From positions 15,138,512 to 15,202,511 of the forward strand of contig CM068313.1 of assembly GCA_034766995.1 (NCBI GenBank): a stretch of 64,000 nucleotides of DNA, given 5' to 3'. Origin of the DNA: Acanthacorydalis orientalis. Taxonomy: Eukaryota; Arthropoda; Insecta; Megaloptera; Corydalidae. Positions 12,420 through 24,124 of the stretch are shown in pieces. The notes beneath the pieces were generated by a model. The model was given only the letters and a program-made list of their open reading frames with translations, was not told the origin of the DNA and ran no database searches. The stretch's first letter is position 1, and each line of letters opens with the position of its first letter. Both the position numbers and the translations under genes were made by a program.

Positions 12420-12720
12420 GTAAACTGTCAAATAACATAAAATGCCGCGGTCGTAAATGTGCGGGACTATTTACACTTTGAAGCACGCGCACAACGAATA
12501 TCAATAATTCATATCAACGCGCGAAGATTTATTATAGATAGGGTCGAAACGTACATACTTCCGCATTTTTATGTATTGTGTGTTCCGTGTAACTGTGCAT
12601 GTGAATCAGATGCGATGCTCATATACGTTTACTACGAAACGAACTGCCGGTATCTTGGAAAGTTGTGCGGGGCGGTAGAAAAAAATTTGTTTTTTTCTTA
12701 TTCTTTTTTGCTTTCCCAAT
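12420..12720. other. GC-richer island next to the candidate exon
   Basis: The sequence is much richer in CG dinucleotides than its surroundings (GCCGCGGTCG, CACGCGCAC, CAACGCGCG) and has no repeat structure. A plus frame of 87 codons spans 12459-12722 without a domain. A promoter, enhancer or untranslated exon is possible; the sequence alone does not decide. Confidence 0.4.
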
Positions 12721-13101
12721 AAATCAAATATAGTTCTTATGCTGTTCATAAAAAAAAATCGGCGAACTATGCGAATCGGTTACAATACACAAAGATTATT
12801 AATATGAAAGTAATAATGTATTTCCAAGTTTTGGAAACTAGTTTATTTATTTGTTATTTCTTGGAAAAAGTTATCGGTAACATGTTTTAAAAGCGATTCG
12901 TATATTATAGAAAACACGAATTCAATATTTGTATACTGATATTAAATCACAATAGTTATTTCGTTTATATCGGCAGTTTGAAATAAATGAGGGAACACTT
13001 ATTTACTGGTTGCAAACATTCATACTTTTCAACTTACTCGTATATGCAATCTATTTGAATTTTCAAACTGAATTTCATTATATTTATATTATTTTTTTAT
13101 A

Positions 13102-14050
13102 CTAGGGTAGAGTAATAAGTACCCGTGTAACAAAACACAATTTTTTTGAATAGATTCTTTTTTTTTATTTTTCAATGTAATCTCCTTTTAACTCGATGCA
13201 CTTATTCCAACGCATTTCGAATTTTTTATCCATTACGAATAGTACGGTTTGTCAAACTCTTCAAAGCAGGTATTTACAGTAGCGATGACTTCCGAATTTG
13301 ATGCAAATCTTTTATCTCAGAGACATTTCTTCAAGTTTGGAAACAAAGAAAAATTCACACGGTACCGAATCTAGAGACTATGGTGAATGTGGAAGCAATT
13401 CGTAGTACAATTCATGCAATTTTGCCATTGAAATTGTTGATTTGTGTGCCGGTGCAATGTCGTGATGAAAGAGCAGTTTTTTCTTCACCAAATGAGGACG
13501 TTTTTTCTTGATTTCATCATTCATCTAGTCCAATAATGATACATAATAGTCCTGTGTTGTTTCTCCTTTTTCAAGATAGTCGATTAGAAATATTCCATGA
13601 GCATCGCAGAAGGCAGTCGCCATTACCTTTCCAGCTGATGCAATGACATTTATCTTCTTTGATACACGTTCGCCGGAAGAAGTCCATTATTTTGATTACT
13701 CTTTTGTTTCAGGTGTATAGTGATAGATGCAAGTTTCATCAACAGTTATGTATCGACGAAAAATTTCATGCAGTCTCAGAAGACAGCTTGTAACTTTTCT
13801 TTAACTTCTCCACACGTTTTCCCATCCAAAAATTGAAATCTATTCACTGATCAATATTAATTCTTTTTCTATATTTAAAAAAGACCAATAGTTGTTTATT
13901 TTCAATGACTGTCTAAACTAAGCTAATTAACGTATTCTCCTCCAATTTTAACAGTACTAATTAGAAAAATAATTCTGTTAAAAGATACTACAGATTGATA
14001 TCAGGGATGCAATCTCTTGTCAAACACGGGTAAGTATCACCCTATCCTCG
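13102..14050 (-). mobile_element. Mariner transposon relic lacking its N-terminal half
   Basis: Imperfect terminal repeats of about 27 bases share ACCCGTGT near their inner edge; the left end is CTAGGGTAGAGTAATAAGT. The minus strand reads, across stops and frameshifts, RRYITVDET, IYHYTPETKE, SAGKVMATAFCDAHGIFLID, KKLLFHHDIAPAHKSTISMA and the terminal NKCIELKGDYIEK. This covers the first catalytic Asp (VDET) and the second (in HHDIAPAH), plus the C-terminus. The N-terminal helix-turn-helix half is absent, and the total of 949 bases is below the usual about 1.3 kb. Inactive. Confidence 0.85.
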
Positions 14051-15509
14051 AATTACTAATAATAACTAAACTTTATCTCAGGATAGAAACTCCTTTAGAA
14101 AATGTCTTAAAAAACGAAACATTTATTTCCATTTGATCCCCTTCTTCAATCCCCATTTGAATATTTTTACACATAATATTAAGTTTAACATGTAGGGTTT
14201 TATAATTGTGTAATTAATTTTAATTTCATTTCATATGGTCATTATATTCATAAAAATAATTCATGTTCTAGTGATACATTCATACCAATATTTATATCTA
14301 AACCGATCTCATAATATTAAAAAAAAATAATATAAAAAATAAATAAATAAATAAAATAATATCAAAATCAAAACCGCTATTATAATAAAAAATCAAAGAT
14401 TTTAATTATAATATTAGATCTAGTTGATATATTTTATTAATTAAACAATCATTTTTATTTTATATAGCAAAATAAAATAAATGCAAACGTAATATTACTA
14501 AAAGTAGACATAATGCCAAAAAAACTACGGTCAATCAACCAGTAATGCATTTTAGTAATCGTATTTTCTCGAATAGTTTCCATGTTTGTTTTCTGTTACA
14601 GATGACAACTTTCAACCCCTGCAATTCTATTTTATGTGGATATCTAAGACAGCGTATACAGAAACAATTGCACAACTAATGAAGTAACAAAATCAATTGC
14701 TTCTGACAGAATTAGTTTTCAGGTTATAAAAAGAATATTTGATGTTTTCGACATGAGCTAAAAGTATCTTAATTTCACATTTTACTGTTTATTAAACAAT
14801 TGTCTAATATATCAGATACAGAATATAACTGTCCTAAAATAATTAAATCATATATGAAAATATCTATTTTATGTACTGAAACGTTTTTTTTTTAATCGCG
14901 TTTATAGATTCTATTCATGAGAGAACATTCGACATTTCATTCAGTCCATAACGCGACAGTTCAAAACCGGTGCTCAAAGTTTCTATTCGGTACAGTTAAA
15001 GCTCATTCATTGAAAACAAATACGTTAACATTGCTGTAATATACTCGGATCGATGTAATTTGGCTCGATGTCAACATTCTGTACACTTTTGTATTCGTAC
15101 TACTTCAAAGGTTTGCAAAGTTCAAAAGTTGTAATTGATCGAACCGTAGACCTTTCAGCGGATGCTTTATTCGTTAAATACTCGGATGTTAACAAACAAA
15201 AACGTGAACTTATATAGAATGTCGATACTTTTTTTTAAATTAAGACGTTTGATGCGACCGTGCATATTTTATATTCAAGTTTTTATATGGGTTGAAAATA
15301 TTTTTTGTATATTTTTCAATAGAAAAATGCATATAGAGTCTATCATTGTATCGCTTTATTACTTTTTTGCATAATTGAAATTTACAAATAATCAATGAAA
15401 TTAATCATTCTATATTAAATGCTATTTTCATTACTGTACTTATTTTCTTTTATTACATATTTTTCGACATATTGAAATTTCATTTGATACTGTATAACAA
15501 ATGTATATA
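14051..15509. other. A+T-rich non-coding stretch
   Basis: I see no supported feature. Bases 14900-15200 are slightly less A+T-rich. An acceptor-like TTTCTGTTACAG before ATGACAACT at about 14610 opens only 25 codons and was rejected. Confidence 0.55.
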
Positions 15510-16812
15510 TTGGTTAGAACAAAAGTTCGTAGCGTTTTCTGATAGATGTCATTAATTGCAGTTTCGCGCGCAACTCGATTATATGACATGACTCCATATG
15601 TATTATTTTAACAGGTGACATTTTAACGTTTCTTTCTCTGATATTTTTGTGTAAGTTTGTGAATTTTAAGTCTATTAAATTTAAAATTAAAGATGGAGGA
15701 ACTTAAAGTGCATTTTAGTTATTTGATACTATTTTATTCCAGATAGGAAAAAGCGCTGCAGAGACAGTAAAAAAGATCTGCCGTTTATGGAAAAGGTACT
15801 GTCACTAACAGTATTGTTCGAAAGTGATATACTCGGTTTAAAGATGGAAAATTCGGCCTAGAGGATCGAGAGCGTTCTGGTAGGCCTACAGTCGTTGATA
15901 ATGACAAAATTACAACACTTGTTGAAAATAATGACCATTATACAACACCGAATATAGCAAGGATACTACATGTGTCTTGTATGAGTGTTGTGAGGCATTT
16001 GGAGACACTTGGATACAGGAATGACTACGATGTTTGGGTGTTTCATAATTTAAATGAAAGAAATTTAGTGGGACGCATTTCCATCAGTGATTCGCTCCTT
16101 AAAACAAACTAAAACGATATGTTTCTGAAACGATTAATCACTGACGATGAAAAATGGATCGTCTACAATAATATGGATCAAAAAAGTCTTGAAGAAAACA
16201 AAATGAGACTGTTAGTCATTCCAAATGCGGATCTTGATCCGAAGAAGGTGATATTGTGTATCTGGTGAGATTGAAGAGTGTTGTGTATTACAAGCTTCCC
16301 ACAAATAATCGCACGATAAATTCAGAGAAGTATTATGCTCATTTGGACCAATTGAAGGCAGCAATCGATTAAAAGCGTCCAGAATTGGACAATCGGAAGG
16401 GTATCGTTTCAAGACAACGCTAGACCTCACGTCTCTTTGCAGACCCGGCTGAAATTAATGTAGTTTGGCTGAGACGTCCTAACTCATCTGCTATATTCAC
16501 CTGATCTTGCACCTTTAAATTACCATTTGTTCCGGTCGTTGCAGAATTCCCTTAATGGAAGAAACTGCAATTCCTTGAAAGCCTGCAGAAACCACCTGGA
16601 TCAATCATCGCCCAGAAAGATGCCAAGTTCTGAGAGGACGGAATTATGAAACTACTTGAAAGATGGCGAAAGGCGGTAAATCGAAATGACACATATTTAT
16701 AAGAATAAATATATGTACAAATAAGGAAATACTGCTTTTGAATTTCACCTTAAAAATATATGGAAACCTGTTTTTATTTTTCCAATTATTTATTCTACTT
16801 TCACACATTTAC

Positions 16813-16856
<44 letters not shown>

Positions 16857-17006
16857 GTGAAAGTAAAATAAAATGTGTGAAAGTAAAATAAATAATTGAA
16901 AAAATAATATTTTTTTCTTAAAGTTATATCTTTATTCACTCAAATACATTTTCTAATCCTCACCCTCATCCCCAATTTAAAACGTCACGAACTTATGTTT
17001 CAGCTC
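15510..17006 (+). mobile_element. Mariner transposon relic with both ends
   Basis: The ends read GGTTAGAACAAAAGTTCGTA and, in reverse, CTGAAACATAAGTTCGTGAC, flanked by TA target dinucleotides. The plus-strand transposase starts MEELKVHFSYLILFY near 15693. It shows GLEDRERSGRPTVVDNDKI, NDHYTTPNIARILHVSC (helix-turn-helix), DYDVWVFHNLNERNLV and LITDDEKWIVYNN (first catalytic Asp). After many stops and frameshifts only scattered C-terminal similarity remains. Length is 1497 bases, longer than usual because an inverted repeat with a TA array has expanded inside the 3' part. Inactive. Confidence 0.87.
16770..16915. repeat. Inverted repeat with a (TA)n centre
   Basis: The left arm CAATTATTTATTCTACTTTC is mirrored on the right, which reads GAAAGTAAAATAAATAATTG. 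The centre is a TA array at 16815-16854. The right arm has an extra tandem copy of GTGAAAGTAAAATAAAAT. A hairpin of about 45 paired bases is predicted by eye. It lies inside the 3' end of the mariner element. Confidence 0.8.
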
Positions 17007-17332
17007 TATAATAAGTTAATTATGTGGATATTATTTTTTTTTTGTTAAATAATTTTAATAGTATATTCGAATGCATCAATTTTTATTTTTTATTTTATTC
17101 AGATATACACAAGTCAAGTAGTTTAATTGAAATCGAGAAAAAGTTTAACAAAACTTAAACAATTCTTAACAAAAATACAATAAATGCCGTTCGTACTTTC
17201 TCTATCTATCACATAAAATGAAACAAAAAGTCAAATAGATAACCACAAGTTATTTTAAGTATGTAATAAATTCTGCAGTTCAAATAAATAATATATGTAT
17301 ATATTTATATATATATATATACATATATATAT

Positions 17333-17377
<45 letters not shown>

Positions 17378-18349
17378 GAAAATAGAGGACACGTTTCTAA
17401 ATAATTTGTTTCATTCCATACAGTCCTATCAATTTACTATAATGTGAAGATTTTTGTTGTAAACAACGTAACAGGCACCAGCACGAAAGCCAATACATCA
17501 ATACGAAGCCACTATATCAAAAGAGTTTTCTGTCGTATATATTAAAAATATTACCGCTACCACCTTAAAGGAAAAAAACACTAAGACGTAAAAGAAAACA
17601 AACGTATTCGTAAAATGTACACATATTTCATTACGCTGGCACAAAGATCGATGTTTTTTCCAGCTTGTCGACTACGTCAACATAAAAAACAACAATAATA
17701 TATTCGATCAGTATTCGTCTAATGGGACATGTGACGTATTTATCTTTATGGCATTGACAAATATTATACGTTATTTATTAAATTCATTGCTTATTGCGTG
17801 AACGACGTACTATTACAAATGTGCGTTTGACAATTTAATTATTTTGTATAGATTTTCTTCATGTACTGAGGACGGAAAATTTAAAATATGTCTGACAGGT
17901 TTCGCACGTTTCTCATATTATTTTTTTAATTAATTTCATTTCCTGTGACGTTATTTTGTCTAATAATACGAAAAGTTGTATTTTTTTGTAAATACTTTAA
18001 AACGAAGTTTGATTTTTTTATCGAAGAGAAATATCTCTCAGGCAAATTATTTTTAAAATTGTTTTGGTTTCATCTTCATTTTAGAGTGATTTTTTTTATC
18101 AAAAAATATATATTTAGTTTTTCATAAATTCATTATTTCAGTACGAATATATCAAATGTAAAAATTAATTCGGTGTTTTAAAATTGAATCAATCATAACT
18201 CTGTTTCCAATTAAAATATTTTTTTGTCTTAAGATTTTGAAGATCCAACTTTAACATTTAAAAACACTATATATCTTGTCTAAGCAGTTGACATAACCTT
18301 ACAAAACTGTAGTGAACACGATGATGTCCGAAAAGTAATATATTAGGCT
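17007..18349. other. A+T-rich non-coding stretch
   Basis: A compound TA array lies at 17291-17374. A less A+T-rich part at 17460-17700 has no recognisable content. Confidence 0.6.
17291..17374. repeat. (TA)n microsatellite with TACA variants
   Basis: TA repeat with interspersed TATACATATA units, about 80 bases. Confidence 0.95.
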
Positions 18350-18592
18350 TTGCATATTTTTCACGTTTCAGTTGAAAAAATATCCCAAAGCCGCCGGAAA
18401 GATTTGTTCAGCTTTGAAGGAAAGTGACTCATAAAACATGCAAAAAATGCTAAAACAGTGGAAGAGGTCCGAAAATGCCTTACGACTTCATCGACTCAAA
18501 GCCGCCATCTTATTTTCGACGAGGGATTCTTCAGTTGCCCAACAGATGGAGCAAAATTATAGAAAATATTGGGAGATATTTTAAGGACTGAT
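18350..18592 (+). pseudogene. Solo mariner transposase C-terminal fragment
   Basis: Plus strand, in shifting frames: VEEVRKCLTTSS, then SKPPSYFRRGILQLPNRW and SKIIENIGRYFKD followed by a stop. This is the conserved mariner C-terminus (YRRGI..LP.RW.K.I...G.YF). No catalytic region and no terminal repeats were found. The upstream part, QLKKYPKAAGKICSALKESD, is not assignable with confidence. Confidence 0.7.
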
Positions 18593-19371
18593 ATATATAT
18601 TCCCATTTTTCCGTAAAAATTAATTTTATATGAAAAAAACATGAAATTAATATATATATATACCTAATGTTAGTGAGAAAGTAAAAATAGTCTTTTTTAA
18701 ACTCATTTACTTATTAGTGAGTTCTCTTCTAAAATTTAAAATAAATTCAATATATTATTTTAGAATACTTTTTAAATAATTCATTACAAAATATTTTCTT
18801 CTTTTTATTAACTATTTCACTAAAAACACCAATCTAAATATTATTATTTAATAAAATATACAATTAAAAATTGAATTATACATATACAAAAAAAATAGTG
18901 ATATGAAAATAGAATCCGACTATTATTCTATTACTAGTCTATAAAAGATACAAAATTTACTTAAATTCGTCTATAACAGCTTTTTCATTAAATAAAATAA
19001 CACTCAATTTCATATTTTTAACAGAAATTAACTCAAAAATATATTAAAAAGTCATATTTATAATTTTTCTTTACGCATTCTTTCATTTTTTTAATACACG
19101 TATTACTATTTCCAAAATTATATTATTATTTAGTTGTAGTATTTATTTAAAATATATTTTGATGATTTTTTGAATAAATATATTCGATTTTTTTTAAGAA
19201 AAAGCAATGCAATTTAAAATAATAATTTTTATCGCTGACTAAATTCTCCTTCATAAATGAAAATTCACTTTCCACAGATTACAGTTTTTTTTCTTTCAGT
19301 CTACATTAATTAATCGGTTTTATATTATGTCATTTTTTATTATTCATTAATATGTCTGGAATTCGAATATG

Positions 19372-19372
<1 letters not shown>

Positions 19373-19414
<42 letters not shown>
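19373..19414. repeat. (TA)n microsatellite
   Basis: Clean TA repeat. Confidence 0.96.
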
Positions 19415-19417
<3 letters not shown>

Positions 19418-19740
19418 TACTAAATTAATGGTTCTTGTACAAAAAATCTTGATAGCAAAAATTTATAGTGTTTTTTTATATTTAGAAAATGTTTCCAAGT
19501 TATATTTTTAAACAATTTATTTATTCAATTACTGATGATACGTAACTAGTCAATAATTCAATTACATTTTTTGTCTCAAAAAAAAATGTACACAAAAAAG
19601 TAATAATGTATTACGACGTTAGATGAATTTTCCTCAGTTCGGTCGGAAAAATTCACAGAATTAATCGGTTCGTTGTTCTGAACGTGTAGTGTTAAACAAC
19701 TGAATGAACTTTGAAGAGAAAAAAGCTTTATATTTATTGT

Positions 19741-19895
19741 AAGCAATTGATGTGTACCGTTTCGATTAATTCAAAGTTGTTGGAATAAATGTCGAATGGC
19801 ATTTCTTTGGATTTTCTTTATATCTTTTCTAACCAATTGGTTTGTTCTGTTTCGATTAATTCTAAGCTGCTGGAATAAATGTCAAATTTAGTTTT
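19741..19895. repeat. Imperfect tandem duplication, period 90
   Basis: GTTTCGATTAATTC and TGGAATAAATGTC occur in the same order at 19759-19793 and 19849-19883. The first copy carries AAAGTTGT and the second TAAGCTGC between them. Both are preceded by CAATTG. This is an old local duplication of at least 55 bases with no known identity. Confidence 0.75.
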
Positions 19896-20164
19896 CCGCT
19901 ATCGCTTTTTTTCGCTTCCGTGTTGTTTGAAACCGATTAGTGTTTTGCAAAGTTCTCACAGAAACTTTACGGCATACTTTTCGTACGACGGGATTCAATA
20001 AGATTCGTAATTGAATTTCAATCTTTTTTATAATTAAAACCTTATCGCTCGCTTAAATAAATAAATCATTTTCATCGTATATTTTTTTTGAATATTTGCA
20101 TTTAGAATTTAGTTATAAGCTTATAAATTTATTTGTACCTTTTATATAAAACGCATACAAAAAG

Positions 20165-20168
<4 letters not shown>

Positions 20169-20223
<55 letters not shown>
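20169..20223. repeat. (TA)n microsatellite
   Basis: Clean TA repeat at the 3' edge of the mariner relic that follows. Confidence 0.96.
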
Positions 20224-20229
20224 GATCAA

Positions 20230-21303
20230 TACAAAAGTTCATACACGATTTGGGATTGAAACTCGAGCAATTATTTTTCGCAGAAAACCCTTTTATTAAT
20301 CAATTATGTATTCACCATCGTTTTCTGCAATCATTTTCCAACGCTCAGCCAGCTACTGGATTCCTCGTTCGTAAAAGCTGCGCAGTTTTTCGACAAAGGG
20401 CGGTGAGGTGGTTTTTGACAGCCTCCACGGTGTCAAATTTTTTACAGTTTAAACTGTTCTGACCGGAATAAATAATAATCCGAAGGTGTAATGTCTGGAG
20501 AATACGGTGGATACGATATGATTTCCCATTTAAACTGTCCATTTAAGAGTCAATTTTGATGTAGGTGGTTTTGAGGTGTCGTGGTGGAAGATGACCATCT
20601 TGTGATTAGCTAAAATCTGACGCGTTTCTTTAATTCGGTTTAGTTAGTTGTTGACAGTACTTCTCCTTAATGATAGTTTCGCCCCGTGGAAGCAGCTCAA
20701 AATAAACAACACATTTGCAATCCCACCAAACATACAGCAAAACCTTCTTCAGATGCAAGCCAACTTTGGTGACTGGTTCTGTGCCTTCATTCTCTTGTTT
20801 CCATATTCGTCTGCGTCAGACATTGTACAGGATCCATTTCTCATTACCAGTCATCAATCAATCTAAAAAAGGCTCCTCTGTTGAGGCGTCCAAGTAAAGA
20901 AACTCCCGAAGAGATGCCATCAAACTTGTTTTTTTTTCAGACGAGTGCAGCACCCACGTATCGAGCTTCAACATGAACCCCAGCCTCTTTAAATACCCAA
21001 ATGCAGTCAATCTGTCAACGTTGAGTGTCTCGACAACCTCTACCGTCGAAATTCGTGAGTTATTATCAACTAAAGCGCGGACAACATCGTCGCCGAACTC
21101 AGTAGACCATCCATAGCGGAGTTTATCTTCGAAATTAAAATCAGCAAATCGAAATTTAGCAAAACATTTATTCACAGTTAGAAGTGATAGTGTATGGTCC
21201 AGATAAACCTCCTGAATATTTGTCATTGCTTTGTCAATGGTTACTCCTTTCCGAAACTCATACAACATAACGTACCGAAATTGTAACTTTTCGTTGTCCA
21301 TTT
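20230..21303 (-). pseudogene. Mariner transposase relic A, nearly full length
   Basis: The first ATG is at 21301-21299 (MDNEKLQFRYVMLYEFRKGV). An open stretch down to 20858 carries FAKFRFADFNFEDKLRYGWS and the second helix-turn-helix NSRISTVEVVETLNVDRLTA, then LGFMLKLDTWVLH. After one stop follow MTGNEKWILYN (first catalytic Asp replaced by Asn), VWWDCK, YFELLPRGETI, YCQQL and SLNGKKFDTVEAVKNHL. The middle of the catalytic domain, including the second Asp region, is deleted or unreadable. It directly abuts relic B with no terminal repeat at the junction. Inactive. Confidence 0.85.
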
Positions 21304-22386
21304 TCAAAAATTTCGTTGTTCATTGTCCATTTTTTCATGAAGAGAATTTTTCAAAAAACGAAATAGGTGATAATCTGATGGTGCAAATTCCAGTGAATAT
21401 GGTAGATTAATAAGAACATCACAATTTAGCTCTTTCAATTTTTGCCGAGTCTATAAACATACGCATGACCTCGCGTTATCTCGATAGTAAACTACTCTCT
21501 TCCTTTTGACAAATTCTGGTCGTTTTTCTTTAATGTTCTTCTTCAGTCTATTCCAAGTGTGAACAGTATTCGTCAGAATTAATGATTTGTTTAAGCGGAA
21601 GGAACTCATAAAACAGTACCTCTTTCCAATCCCACCATACACATATCATAATTTTTTTATGCTGTAAAACGGCTTTGGAGAAGTTAACAAGGTTGATCTT
21701 GATTTACTCTAATATCTTTTTCGAGTCACATTATTGTAATCAATCCATTTTTCATCCCCGGTAACAATCCGTTTCAAAAATGGTTTGTTTTTATTGCGTT
21801 TCAGCAATGAATCTCAAGCCGAAATTCGATCGAATAAATTTATTTCGGTTAAACTGTGCGGAATCCAAATATCATATCTGGATACCATACCAAGTTGATG
21901 AAAATGGTTATCAATGCTGTATTTCGATATTTCTAACATTTCAGGAATCTCTCGTGTGGTATAACGTGGATTATTTTCAATTAGATAAGAGATTTGATCG
22001 TTATTCAATCTCGATAGGTCTACCAGAGCGTTTATCATCGATAAGACTAAAATCTCCAACACGAAACTTTTTTAAATATCTTAGCATCATTTTTTCATTC
22101 AAATTACGACCATCATGTACATCAGAAATCTTTTGTATCGCATTTTTATCTTTTTCCAGAAATAAAAAAGCATAATTGTACGAAAATACATCTTCTCGTT
22201 GTTCATTTTCAAATCAAAATAAATACTAAAAAAAATAACTAAATATAATAATTTTTTCAATTACACGTTCACGTCTCAGGTTTTAGACTGTACATACATT
22301 TTACAGGTTATGAATTATATTTTGCTTCAAAAACAAGAAAAACTATCTCTTATAAAAAATCCGACATTGCTTATTGGCCAACCCAA
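21304..22386 (-). mobile_element. Mariner relic B, truncated at its 3' end
   Basis: The 5' terminus on the minus strand reads TTGGGTTGGCCAATAAGCAA at 22386, matching mellifera-type mariner ends. The transposase follows: EQREDVFSYNYAFLFLEKDK, KKFRVGDFSLIDDKRSGRP, YLIENNPRYTTREIPEMLEI, YDIWIPHSLTEINLFDRIS, VTGDEKWIDYNNV (first Asp), KRPEFVKRKRVVYYRDNAR (second Asp) and FAPSDYHLFRFLKNSLHE (third Asp), with a few stops. The catalytic D,D,D residues are therefore still visible. The coding sequence then breaks and runs into the start of relic A. The long plus-strand frame at 21780-22175 is its antisense shadow. Confidence 0.88.
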
Positions 22387-23322
22387 TCGATTAAACTATG
22401 CTTAGTTATCAGACTTTTGGTTCGTCTGTATTCCATTATTATAAAATACATTAAATATTAATTAATACACGAATTCTGTTAAAAATATTTAACAAATGTC
22501 AATGAACTTTTATGATTAATATAAGTACAGGAAATATACACATACTTTGAATACATCCCGCGAGAATAAAATTATTTTCATAATATATCTCATAATTACC
22601 GCACCTTTGCGAATAAATTTATGGAATTTGATGGCGTTCACTCAAACATTCTCCTACATTTTATATTCATCCATATAATATGTATGTATGTATGTGTATA
22701 CATGTGTTATCAGGGAAACAACTAATGCGAGGTAACTTATTCGTTTACAGGACCCGACATAATGTATGTAATATACAAGACATTGACTTCCGCCACGTGG
22801 TTCAACGTTGTGTAAACGAAAGCTCCACTCTAACGAAAATGTAACGCTTTCGGAGTCATTTGATAAATGTACGACGCGATAAAATCCATCTACGACGTGT
22901 TCGGCACGAATCGCCGACAATAGCCGTGAATCACACACTTTCTGTACCTGAGGTCGGTTCGAACAAAAACAACAAAATATCAGCAATGGCCGATCGCTAG
23001 CACTGCGTGCGTGTGTTCCCATTGATGTTTACCCGAAAGAGTGCGAACGAATTAATCATTTTGCAGCCGACTAGCTATAAATCCTTAGGCTTGGTTTACA
23101 TGACGTCTTTTGATACGCTGATCTCTCCCTTTTTTCCTAAATCGCGTATAAATTCTAAATCTTAGTTGATTCCGACAAACCGGTTAAAGTCTTTTTAATA
23201 ATATGATATAAAAAAAATGTTCGAAGTTGTTTTGAAAATTCTAATCTTTAAACGATTAAAAATAACATTGTTCAACAGATACTTTGTCATTTTTGAAATG
23301 GTGCAAGAATTTTTTCCATGTA
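22387..23322. other. Non-coding stretch with GC-richer island
   Basis: Bases 22740-23080 are clearly less A+T-rich. A minus-strand frame of 122 codons (22654-23022) has no recognisable domain. On the same strand a TATA-like TTTATAGC near 23075 is followed by the GC-richer stretch and a donor-like CAGGTACAG near 22945. A promoter with a first exon for a minus-strand gene is one reading; the evidence is weak. Confidence 0.35.
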
Positions 23323-24124
23323 CGAGGGTCGTTTGATAAATATAGTAAAAAAAAGCAAGTTGAACACCGATTTTATTTCTCAGCCTAGTCTCCATTGAGG
23401 ACTATACACTTGGACTAACGAGTCTGCAAACTAAGTATTGAGAGCGGCGATGACATCCTCATTCGATGATAATTTCTCCCCACTGAGACAAATTTTCAAG
23501 TTTCGGAAGAGGAAAAATTCGCACGGGATCAAGTCTGGAGAAGAAGGTGGATGATGAATCAATTCGAAGCCTTATTCGTACAATTTTGTCATTGGGACAG
23601 TTGATTTGAGAGACGACGCATTGTTCTGGTGAAAGAACACTTTTCTGTGCGCCAATCTTGGCCGTTTCTGTTTCAAATCTTCTTTCAAATGGTCCAATAA
23701 TGTTACATAATACTTCCTGTTATCGTTTTTCCCTTCGTTCAGTAGTCAATCAGGATGATTCCTTTGAAATCCCAAAAAACAGTGACCATCACCTTCCCAC
23801 TCAACAAAACCGTCTTCACCTTCTTCGGCGCACTTTCACCAGTCGTTGTCCACTGCTTTGACTGCTGATTCGACTCAGGTGTGTAATGGTGGATCCACAT
23901 TTCATCCACGTTGACGAATCGACACAAAAGGCCTGATCGTTTTTTTTCCATTTTTGTGGCAACTGCTACAATGCTCGCTTCAAAAATCTACATAACGTGA
24001 ACAACGGGTCACTTCTAGCTGAAATTTCGGCTACGGTAGTTTGAAAAACAACATTTGATAGGCGTTACAAAATGAATGGCGGCGCCACATCATAAAAAAT
24101 ACCAAACTTATCAAACAACCCTCG
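23323..24124 (-). mobile_element. Internally deleted mariner, copy 1
   Basis: Good terminal repeats, CGAGGGTCGTTTGATAAATA and (reverse) CGAGGGTTGTTTGATAAGTT, lie between TA dinucleotides. On the minus strand, right after the start MEKK, the frame joins RFVNVDEMWIHHYTPESNQQ, so the helix-turn-helix half is missing. It continues GESAPKKVKTVLLSGKVMVT, VFWDFKGIILIDY and, after stops and frameshifts, a C-terminal remainder. Length is 802 bases. The copy at 49200-50014 has the same terminal repeats and the same deletion point. Confidence 0.9.

Larger units (their letters stand above)
18600..20160. other. A+T-rich non-coding stretch
   Basis: A TA array at 19373-19414 and a 90-bp-period tandem duplication at 19741-19890 are listed separately. 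I see nothing else. Confidence 0.6.

Noticed and set aside
14609..14690. Acceptor-like TTTCTGTTACAG before ATGACAACTTTC
   Set aside because: Only 25 codons before a stop, no donor, and the surroundings have no exon-like composition.
21780..22175. Plus-strand ORF of 131 codons
   Set aside because: It is the antisense of mariner relic B, whose minus strand carries recognisable transposase motifs.
22654..23022. Minus-strand ORF of 122 codons as a gene
   Set aside because: In this less A+T-rich island an open frame of this length is plausible by chance; no domain, and the frame runs into a TATG-rich tail.
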